5,310 nucleotides of DNA. It comes from a bacterium (GTDB lineage Bacteria > Verrucomicrobiota > Verrucomicrobiae > Limisphaerales > J093). Under the pieces are notes generated by a model. That model searched no databases. It was given only the letters and a program-made list of their open reading frames with translations, and was not told where the DNA came from. Position numbers and translations under genes: made by a program. The stretch covers positions 1-5,310 of the forward strand of contig JAKCAB010000671.1 in the NCBI GenBank assembly GCA_021839785.1, in the 5' to 3' direction. Shown here piece by piece: positions 1 to 5,016 of the stretch (position 1 is its first letter; each line of letters opens with the position of its first letter).

Positions 1-2
1 TC

Positions 3-167
3 GAAGCCGCGAACAACCTCGAGTTCGAGAAAGCCGCCCGGCTGCGCGACCGGATCGAGGAACTCAAGCGCCAGTTCGGCCAAACCGGCGGCCCGGCAAA
101 AGCTCCGGCCACCAAAGCCGCGAGTACGGTGTGCTATCGGCAAAAGAACAGACGCCGCACGAAATAA
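3..167 (+). CDS. uvrB: UvrABC system protein B, C-terminal end (partial)
   Basis: This is the last 54 codons of a gene entering from the left edge, ending at TAA 165-167. UvrB is the helicase-like damage-verification subunit of nucleotide excision repair; it receives DNA from UvrA and recruits UvrC. The visible segment begins with the classic UVR motif (EAANNLEFEKAARLRDRIEEL, residues 1-20 or so of the fragment), the hairpin through which UvrB contacts the UvrC nuclease and dimerises. It is followed by a low-complexity Ala/Pro/Lys tail of about 30 residues ending in a basic RRRTK. UVR motifs also occur in UvrC, McsA and ClpC. A position about 30 residues from the stop is where UvrB carries it, so UvrB is much the likeliest. 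The ATPase and helicase domains lie outside the window and cannot be checked. No hairpin terminator is evident in the 81 bp that follow. Confidence 0.85.
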   Translation, partial: EAANNLEFEKAARLRDRIEELKRQFGQTGGPAKAPATKAASTVCYRQKNRRRTK

Positions 168-248
168 AGCGACGCGGCCTCCCCCGCCTCCACGATTCAC
201 ACCCAGCATGATCTTGTTTCCACACCATTGCGGACCTACCGTTCGTCC

Positions 249-488
249 ATGAACGCGGTTGAGAATTTGCGGCAAGTCATCATCGTGGACCGGGAGATCA
301 TGAGTGGCACACCGGTGTTCGCCGGCACACGTGTCCCGGTGAAGACGTTGTTTGACTACCTGGAGGCGGGCGACGATCTAGCCGAGTTCCTGGAAGACTT
401 CCCGAGCGTTTCCCAGCAACATGCGCGCCGAGTGCTGGAATTGTCGAAGGAATCTCTGCTTGGCCGGGCTCTCCAGCCATGCGCGTGA
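249..488 (+). CDS. DUF433 domain protein, predicted antitoxin
   Basis: A 79-residue protein of the DUF433 (COG2442) family. Its hallmark is visible at residues 19-42: SGTPVFAGTRVPVKTLFDYL followed by a Gly-Asp turn, matching the family pattern G-x-P-V-x-x-G-T-R-V/I-P-V. This is followed by a helical segment (DLAEFLEDFPSVS, then QQHARRVLELS) typical of the winged-helix-like DNA-binding fold. DUF433 proteins are paired with DUF5615 PIN-like proteins and were predicted as antitoxins by comparative genomics (COG2442/COG4634 pairs; VapB45 of M. tuberculosis is related). By analogy it would bind the downstream toxin and repress its own promoter. I chose ATG 249 because the family homology starts just after it. 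An in-frame TTG at 228 would add seven unconserved residues. Neither start has a clear Shine-Dalgarno sequence. The stop TGA (486-488) lies inside the next gene, giving a 10-bp overlap and likely translational coupling. Confidence 0.85.
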   Translation: MNAVENLRQVIIVDREIMSGTPVFAGTRVPVKTLFDYLEAGDDLAEFLEDFPSVSQQHARRVLELSKESLLGRALQPCA

Positions 489-793
489 TGCTCGACGAGT
501 GCGTGCCGGTACGCCTGGGACGATGGCTGGCGGGCCATGAGGTGCAAACCGTGACCGGAACCGGTTGGAGCGGCATCAAGAACGGAGAACTCCTGCACCT
601 TCTGGTGGGTGGTGGCTATGACGTCTTTGTGACCGCAGACAAGAACCTGGAATTTCAGCAGCACCTGCCCGAACTCCCGCTGGCCATCCTAGTCCTTCCG
701 ACCAACCACTGGAAATCGCTTCAACCCCACCAGGCGCGTGTGCTCCAAGCGTTCGGCAGACTCCAACCTGGGAAAGTGACCCGTCTGGATTGA
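479..793 (+). CDS. DUF5615 PIN-like protein, predicted toxin ribonuclease
   Basis: A 104-residue protein of the DUF5615 (COG4634, Mut7-C/PIN-like) family. Diagnostic features are the N-terminal strand RVMLDECVP with acidic pair D6-E7, the GWSGIKNGELL segment with E37, and VFVTADKNL with D54. These acidic residues occupy the positions expected for the metal-binding site of PIN-fold ribonucleases. Its position directly after a DUF433 antitoxin, with a 10-bp overlap, supports a VapBC-like toxin-antitoxin module in which this is the RNA-cleaving toxin; the RNA target cannot be told from sequence. Full length fits the family (about 100-120 aa), with no truncation or missing acidic residue. Start choice: ATG 479 gives the usual M-x-V-x-L-D-E opening. 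A second in-frame ATG at 488 overlaps the antitoxin stop as TGATG, the standard coupling arrangement, and would remove only three residues. Toxicity is inferred from the family, not shown. Confidence 0.82.
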   Translation: MRVMLDECVPVRLGRWLAGHEVQTVTGTGWSGIKNGELLHLLVGGGYDVFVTADKNLEFQQHLPELPLAILVLPTNHWKSLQPHQARVLQAFGRLQPGKVTRLD

Positions 794-893
794 CCGGCTT
801 CTCGATCTGCTCGCCGCGCCAGAAGTACTGAACGCACTCGGCCGCGTTCCCAGACACCCGCGCGTTTACAGCCAGAAGCTAGAATGCAACGGC

Positions 894-2063
894 TCAGCGC
901 TTGCGCCACGCGGCGATGAACATGCCATTCCCCCCACCAGATTCAGGCCAGAGCGTCACGTGAGATTCCCCGCCGCGCGGACCGAACGGGGGCGGGAGTA
1001 CCAGCGGCGCTAAATCGGGCGCGGTGCGCGTGAATGCCTCGACCACCTCGGCCGTTTCCGCGCCCGTCAACGTGCACACCGCGTAGATCAACTTGCCGCC
1101 CGGTTTCACTGCCGGTGCCGCGTGGGCCAGGAGGTGAAGCTGGACCGCCGCGAGTTCGCGCACGTCGTCCGGCGTGGTCGTCCAGCGGGCGTGTGGATTG
1201 CGGTGCCAGGTGCCAAGATTGCTGCACGGCGCATCGACCAGCACGCCGTCAAAGCGCGTCCGGGTCGGCAGCTTCGGTCCGCCGTCCCACGCCGCGGCGC
1301 GGTAATTGAAGACGCCCGCCCGCGCGGCCCGCTGCTTGAGCCGCCGCAGCCGCCAATCCGCGCGGTCGCTGGCCCAGATCAATCCCCGGTTTTGCATCCG
1401 GTCGGCGAGGTGCAGCGTTTTGCCGCCCTCGCCGGCGCAGGCATCCCACCAGGTCTCGCCCGGCTGCGGATCGCACAACCAGCCCACCGCCTGGGAATGC
1501 AAATCCTGGATCTCGAATTCGCCGGCCTGGAACACTGGCGTGCGAAACAAGTCGGTGGTTCCTTCGTAGCGCCAGGTGTCGATCAAGGCCGCGCGCGGCA
1601 CCGGCTGACAGTCGCCTAGCCAGGCGGCTACGGTCCTCCCCTGCCCTGTTTTTGCGCGCAGCCAGAGCGCGGGTTCGCTCTGCAACGCGCGCGCCCAGGC
1701 CGGCGTAATGGTTGCGAATTGCGAAACCCAATCCGGCACGGCGTTGGCCATCAATTCCGCGTCGGTAAACGAACCGGGTTGCTCGCGGAAACGTTCGGCC
1801 AGCTTGGCCGCCTGGCGCACCTGATCGGGCAACGCCAGCGCCGCATCCAGCCAGCCGCGCCAGCGAAAAGTATCGAACACCAGCCGGCTGAGGCGGGCCG
1901 CGGCGTCACGGCTGAGGCCGCGTTCCCGGCGCAGCGTGTCGCGGAGCAAAGCGTCCGCCGGATGCTCGCGATCGGCGCGCGCGACGATCTGCGCCGCAAA
2001 CTGGGCCAACCCCAGTCGGGCACCGACCGCGACCGCGGGTGGGCGTGACAGGCGGGAATTCAC
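894..2063 (-). CDS. RsmB/NOP family RNA (cytosine-5) methyltransferase
   Basis: A 389-residue class I SAM-dependent RNA m5C methyltransferase of the RsmB/Nol1/Nop2/Sun family, cytoplasmic. Residues about 15-135 form a helical N-terminal part like the NusB-like domain of RsmB. QDLHSQ (186-191) is the family's usual lead-in to the catalytic domain. DACAGEGGKT (207-216) is SAM motif I and ASDR (231-234) motif II. VDAPCSNLGTWHRNP (276-290) is motif IV with Cys280, and GGKLIYAVCTLT (322-333) is motif VI with Cys330. In the family these two cysteines are the product-release residue and the covalent nucleophile, and both are present. E. coli RsmB (429 aa) methylates C967 of 16S rRNA. This protein is about 40 residues shorter, so the exact target (16S, 23S or tRNA) is uncertain. 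The start is GTG 2063, 24 bp after the ClpX-like gene's stop, with only a weak GGGTGG about 10 nt upstream. Co-transcription with that gene is likely. Confidence 0.85.
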   Translation of the reverse strand: MNSRLSRPPAVAVGARLGLAQFAAQIVARADREHPADALLRDTLRRERGLSRDAAARLSRLVFDTFRWRGWLDAALALPDQVRQAAKLAERFREQPGSFTDAELMANAVPDWVSQFATITPAWARALQSEPALWLRAKTGQGRTVAAWLGDCQPVPRAALIDTWRYEGTTDLFRTPVFQAGEFEIQDLHSQAVGWLCDPQPGETWWDACAGEGGKTLHLADRMQNRGLIWASDRADWRLRRLKQRAARAGVFNYRAAAWDGGPKLPTRTRFDGVLVDAPCSNLGTWHRNPHARWTTTPDDVRELAAVQLHLLAHAAPAVKPGGKLIYAVCTLTGAETAEVVEAFTRTAPDLAPLVLPPPFGPRGGESHVTLWPESGGGNGMFIAAWRKR

Positions 2064-2087
2064 AATTTCAGACCGCCACCCGCCGGC

Positions 2088-3671
2088 TCACGCGGACATC
2101 GCCAGCGCGGAGGCGGGGCCGCCTTCCGGATTGCGATAACTCGCCACGACCCACTCGCTCAGCGTTTTGTCGGGCTGTTCGACGGCGTCCACGTCCAGCG
2201 TGAACTCGGCCCGGCCGGTGTTTTGGGCGATCAACTTCAAGCCGAACTGGTAGTCCTTGAATCGCGCGCCGCACAGGTCGCGGACGTGCTGGCCCTGCGC
2301 CTGCGCCAGCGCCACCAGCCGGTCCGCTGCCCCCTCGGTGAAGCGAATCGTCAGGCCGTGTTCGCGCGTGAAGCGCTCGGCGAATTCATGCACGAGCTGG
2401 CGGATCACCGCGCGTTCCTCGACCGCGCTTTCGGCGAGCAACGTCTTCAGCGCCGCGGCCGGGTCGTCCACCAGTTCGCGGGTGACCACGAATCGCCGCA
2501 CCCGCGTGGAAGGCAGCTCGAACTTGAATTCACGAAACACGCGCTCGCAAACCGTCATGAGGCCGCGGGCGCCGGTTTGCTCGTCGCCCGCCAGCTCGGC
2601 GATCCGCCGCAGGCCGTCGTCGCGGAACAGCACTTCGATGCCGTACGCCGCAAAGGTCTGCTCGTACTGGCGGATGATGCTGCCTTCCGAGGTGCGGAGG
2701 ATGCCGAACAAATCATCCACGTCCAACGGGTGGCAATAGACCCGCACTGGGAGCCGGCCAATGAATTCGGGCTCAAAGCCGTATTCGATGAAGTCGCGCG
2801 TCTGCGCGTGCGTGGTGACTTCGAAGTCGTTCTCGACGTGCGCGCCCTTCGCGGCAAAGCCGATGGTCGCCTCGCGCAGGCGGCGGCGCACCGCCTTTTC
2901 CAGGCCGGTGAACGCACCGCTGACGATGAAGAGAATGTGCTTGGTGTTGATGCTCTCCACCGGCTTCCGGCCGCGCTGGCTCATGTCCATCATCGCTTGG
3001 AGCTGGCCGGCGATGTCGTTGGGCGAGCGCGCCGGCACCTCGGTTTCTTCCATCAACTTAAGCAGATTCGTCTGCACGCCGCGGCCGCTCACGTCGCGCC
3101 CGCTCAAGTTCGCCGCGGCGGCGATCTTGTCGATCTCGTCGATGTAAATGATGCCGTATTGGGCGCGGCGCAGGTCGTTGTTGGAGCGCCGGAACAGCTC
3201 GCGCACCAAGTCCTCCACGTCGGCGCCCACATAGCCGGTTTCGCTGAACTTGGTGGCGTCGGCCTTCACAAACGGCACGCCGATCAAATCCGCGATGCTG
3301 CGGATCAAATACGTTTTGCCGACGCCGGTCGGACCGATAAGGATGAGATTCTGCTTCGCGTAGTTCGGTTGCTCCTTGCCTTCGAGGGCGAGGCGAACGT
3401 GGTGGTAATGGTCGCAGAGCGCCACGCTCAACACCTTCTTGGCCTCGTCCTGGCGGATCACGAACCGGTCCAGGTACGCCTTCACGTCCTTGGGTTTCTT
3501 GTCGAACTTGAAGACCGGGTCGTCTTCGAGCCGGGTCTCCTCGCCGCCGCCGTCGGGCTGCGGACGGGCGGTGGTCGCGCGGGCGTAGGCCAATTGCTGG
3601 CGCATCAGTTCGGAAAGCTGGCGCTGGAATTCTTCGGGCGACGGCGGTCCGCCCTGGGTGTTATGTGTCAT
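2088..3671 (-). CDS. ClpX-like AAA+ protein unfoldase, long variant without zinc domain
   Basis: A 527-residue hexameric-type AAA+ ATPase most like ClpX, the subunit that unfolds substrates and feeds them to ClpP. Seen in order: Walker A GPTGVGKT (113-120), pore-1 loop GYVG (146-149), Walker B IIYIDEID (174-181, D178/E179), an extended pore-2 region around 210-232, RGRK (233-236), the IGF tripeptide (270-272) that in ClpX docks on ClpP, the arginine finger in GRLP (R306), and sensor II GAR (367-369). It differs from E. coli ClpX (424 aa). The N-terminal four-cysteine zinc-binding domain is absent, replaced by a helical PEEFQRQLSELMRQQL segment and a Gly/Pro-rich linker. About 120 extra C-terminal residues follow the normal end. 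ClpP partnership is inferred from IGF only; no clpP is in the window. ATG 3671 precedes the conserved region sensibly, though its Shine-Dalgarno is weak. It is the first gene of a unit with the downstream RsmB-like gene. Confidence 0.85.
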   Translation of the reverse strand: MTHNTQGGPPSPEEFQRQLSELMRQQLAYARATTARPQPDGGGEETRLEDDPVFKFDKKPKDVKAYLDRFVIRQDEAKKVLSVALCDHYHHVRLALEGKEQPNYAKQNLILIGPTGVGKTYLIRSIADLIGVPFVKADATKFSETGYVGADVEDLVRELFRRSNNDLRRAQYGIIYIDEIDKIAAAANLSGRDVSGRGVQTNLLKLMEETEVPARSPNDIAGQLQAMMDMSQRGRKPVESINTKHILFIVSGAFTGLEKAVRRRLREATIGFAAKGAHVENDFEVTTHAQTRDFIEYGFEPEFIGRLPVRVYCHPLDVDDLFGILRTSEGSIIRQYEQTFAAYGIEVLFRDDGLRRIAELAGDEQTGARGLMTVCERVFREFKFELPSTRVRRFVVTRELVDDPAAALKTLLAESAVEERAVIRQLVHEFAERFTREHGLTIRFTEGAADRLVALAQAQGQHVRDLCGARFKDYQFGLKLIAQNTGRAEFTLDVDAVEQPDKTLSEWVVASYRNPEGGPASALAMSA

Positions 3672-3715
3672 TTCCGGGAGTTCGCGCGGGAATGGTTGGG
3701 CGCGCGACGCAGGTC

Positions 3716-3743
3716 AATCTCTGCGGGATTGCGTCCGTGTCAA
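3716..3743 (-). promoter_or_regulatory. Candidate sigma-70 promoter of the ClpX-like/RsmB-like operon
   Basis: On the minus strand there is a perfect -35 hexamer TTGACA (3743-3738). It is followed after 16 bp by GAGATT (3721-3716), which matches three of six -10 consensus bases. Transcription would start near 3708 and give a leader of about 37 nt before ATG 3671. The perfect -35 and the position directly ahead of the gene are the support. The -10 box is weak and the spacer one base short of optimal. Confidence 0.35.
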
Positions 3744-3763
3744 GAACCACCGCCGGTAGCAAA

Positions 3764-3825
3764 TGTCCTGATTTCAAATTGGTGGCTGGTCGCTGCGGCA
3801 GCGCCGCCACCACCAATTCAGGACA
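3764..3825. repeat. Long imperfect hairpin / palindromic element
   Basis: A 62-bp inverted repeat. TGTCCTGA (3764-3771) pairs perfectly with TCAGGACA (3818-3825), and ATTGGTGG (3778-3785) with CCACCAAT (3810-3817). The two stem blocks are contiguous on the right arm but separated by six extra bases (TTTCAA, 3772-3777) on the left. Inside, TGG/CCA continues the stem (3787-3789 with 3807-3809) and CGCTG-CGG-CAGCG (3791-3803) caps it. No T-run follows on either strand, so it is not a normal intrinsic terminator. It lies about 20 bp upstream of the candidate promoter of the ClpX-like gene. A REP-type or MITE-type palindrome is the likeliest nature; a structured regulatory element is an alternative. 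Confidence 0.6.
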
Positions 3826-3874
3826 GTGCCCGCCTCTGCGACCGCATCGCTTACATCGTTCGTCACGCCCATTG

Positions 3875-3960
3875 GGTTCTGCCGGGAACCGTGCCAAGCC
3901 ACCCCCGCGTCAGGGGGCCGGCCCGGCATTCCCGTCCTCCGAGCCGGCTATACCGGCCCC
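3875..3960. repeat. Cluster of GC-rich inverted repeats
   Basis: Several perfect short palindromes follow one another. GGTTC (3875-3879) pairs with GAACC (3886-3890), and CCCCC (3902-3906) with GGGGG (3913-3917). GGGGCCGG (3914-3921) pairs with CCGGCCCC (3953-3960), and GCCGG (3943-3947) with CCGGC (3953-3957). The third pairing competes with the second and fourth, so the region could fold in alternative ways. No poly-T tract marks it as an intrinsic terminator, although transcripts of the DUF4410 gene would run into it. High GC makes short palindromes cheap, so only the 8-bp pair is really notable. Confidence 0.4.
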
Positions 3961-4116
3961 GCCCGGCGCGGCACTGGGAGCAGGTTCCGCCCCACCCCAA
4001 TCTTCGCCGCGACCTCGATCTTCAGGCCTAAGGAGTTGGGCGAGCAAATCCCCTTTCGGGTCGAAGCCATAAGCGGCGCGGACGGTGGCGTCGAGCGCGG
4101 CGTTTGTGTTTTTCAA
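3948..4116 (-). pseudogene. Possible relic of a DNA methyltransferase C-terminus, frameshifted
   Basis: Two minus-strand frames together read like the end of a MmeI/type IIL-like class I DNA methyltransferase. The first frame (4116 to about 4033) gives LKNTNAALDATVRAAYGF, then a KGDLLAQLL helix. This resembles the family's W-L-x-x-x-x-x-x-L-D-x-x-V-x-A-A-Y-G-W ending that precedes a leucine-rich L-L-x-L-N-L-E helix. Removing one C at about 4032 moves into the second frame, which continues GLKIEVAAKIGVGRNLLPV and stops at TAG (3950-3948). Strong third-position G/C also passes from the first frame to the second at that point. No catalytic motif, upstream domain or start codon remains, so at best this is a decayed 3' fragment. 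The family assignment rests on remembered motif resemblance, not a search. The unjoined first frame would otherwise be a 68-codon ORF ending at 3910 with a TTG start and an unremarkable Gly/Ala/Pro tail. Confidence 0.4.
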
Positions 4117-4189
4117 GGGGATCGCACCAGGCAGTTTGATCGGGGCGGGAGGTGTTGGAAGAAGCGCGCCACGTTGCCTCTCGGGGATC

Positions 4190-5004
4190 CTACCGCTGGG
4201 CCGGCCCCTGGTTGATGAACTGCACCAGATTGCGGGCGATGGCCTTGGCCTGCTTCTTCACGTTCTTCTCGGTAGCGCCACGCGCCAGGACGAATTTGGC
4301 CTCCATCGCGTACGGATTCATCGTCACCAGGCCGCCGGGTTTGACGCGTTGCCCGGTTTCGGTGCCAATGTAAAGGAAAGGATCCCGCGGATCGCGCGCC
4401 AGGTCATACACAACCACGGCAATCTCCACCTCGCCGGCGCCTTGGCCGAACCCGACCGTCGCTTCGACGGCGGGATTGTTCTCCTGCACGTTAACGAACC
4501 AGCCGCGCACCAACCAGCCGGCACTGGGCAGCGCCAGATCGGCCGGCTGAAATTCCTTCCGCAGCCCCGCCCGATTCGGGGCATACTCGGCGCGCTGGCC
4601 GCCTTGGTTGAGTTCCTTGACGATCGTTTCCGACAGGACCTGGACGAGCTTGTGGGCGCGGCCGGCCGGATCGTCGCCCCGCAGCGCTTCGGTGTTGCCC
4701 CGCACCCGATCCAGCCGGCTGCCCACAATGCCGTCCTTTTAACCAGCGGCGCCGCCGCGTGGATGCTGTCCGGGGCCAGGTAGAAGTCGGAAACGTAGAT
4801 CACCGAAGGTCGCGTCCACGCATTTGTCGTTGTCACGCTGCCTCCACTGGCAGCGGCGGCCAGGGCAGACGTGGTCTTCACCGGTGCCTGGGTGGCCGTG
4901 GCACAACCCACTGCCACCGCCAGCCCCACGAGCGGGAACAAGGATTTGAGCAATCCCGTCACTTTGGCGACGACAAGGGAGGAAATTTGAAAGGTGGGTA
5001 ACAT
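4190..5004 (-). pseudogene. DUF4410 domain lipoprotein, interrupted by a one-base frameshift
   Basis: A DUF4410 (PF14366-type) protein of unknown function, apparently exported. From ATG 5004 the first frame gives an N-terminal hydrophobic segment (about 19-33) and AVGC with Cys34, an acceptable though imperfect lipobox (Ala rather than Leu at -3). It then runs through the family's PSVIYVSDFYL (66-76) to Lys89. The rest of the domain lies in another frame. After one extra base in the A-run at 4740-4737 it continues KDGIVGSRLDRVRG, AHKLVQVLSETIVKELN, WLVRGWFVNV (164-173 of the repaired protein), VGFGQGAGEVEIAVVVYDLA (184-203), NPYAMEAKFVL and EKNVKKQAKAIA (246-257), ending at TAG 4192-4190. The repaired product is 271 aa, a normal length. 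Unrepaired, the first frame would run to 4324 and yield a 226-residue protein with a foreign, Arg/Ser-rich tail. True mutation or sequencing error cannot be separated here. Confidence 0.8.
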
Positions 5005-5010
5005 AGTTGA

Positions 5011-5016
5011 CCTCTT
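5011..5016 (-). promoter_or_regulatory. Ribosome binding site of the DUF4410 gene
   Basis: The minus strand reads AAGAGG, then TCAACT, then ATG at 5004. This places a good Shine-Dalgarno core (GAGG) six bases before the start. It fixes ATG 5004 as the start in preference to the internal GTG at codon 15, and shows that the signal peptide frame, not the downstream frame, carries the translation start of this broken gene. It is the best ribosome binding site seen in the window. Confidence 0.7.

Noticed and set aside
794..893. Possible terminator or tRNA in the gap between the convergent toxin and methyltransferase genes
   Set aside because: No stem with a T-run and no cloverleaf could be found. 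Only weak 3-bp palindromes and a repeated GCCAGAAG octamer are present.
1122..1619. 165-codon plus-strand frame antisense to the RsmB-like gene
   Set aside because: The minus-strand frame has all methyltransferase motifs. This one is Arg/Ala/Pro-rich with no recognisable features.
3661..3897. 78-codon minus-strand frame ending inside the start of the ClpX-like gene
   Set aside because: Third-position GC is near random for this DNA. The frame crosses the hairpin and the candidate promoter, and the CKRC-like spacing appears accidental.
2223..4031. 602-codon open frame on the plus strand, antisense to the ClpX-like gene
   Set aside because: It mirrors a GC-rich gene whose minus-strand product has every AAA+ motif in order. 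The antisense product is composition-driven, shows no domain I recognise and runs into the intergenic hairpin region.
4324..4737. Continuation of the lipoprotein frame to give a 226-residue protein
   Set aside because: Beyond residue 89 the sequence becomes an Arg/Ser/Pro-rich shadow, while the conserved DUF4410 domain continues in the neighbouring frame. It is a consequence of the frameshift and not a real domain.
4737..4740. Programmed -1 ribosomal frameshift in the DUF4410 gene
   Set aside because: The site GTT AAA AGG does not fit the X-XXY-YYZ slippery pattern, and slipping back would pair the lysine tRNA with TAA. Four A residues are also short for transcriptional slippage.
4085..4783. 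232-codon plus-strand frame antisense to the DUF4410 gene
   Set aside because: The minus strand encodes a recognisable conserved domain. This frame has no motif and no ribosome binding site.
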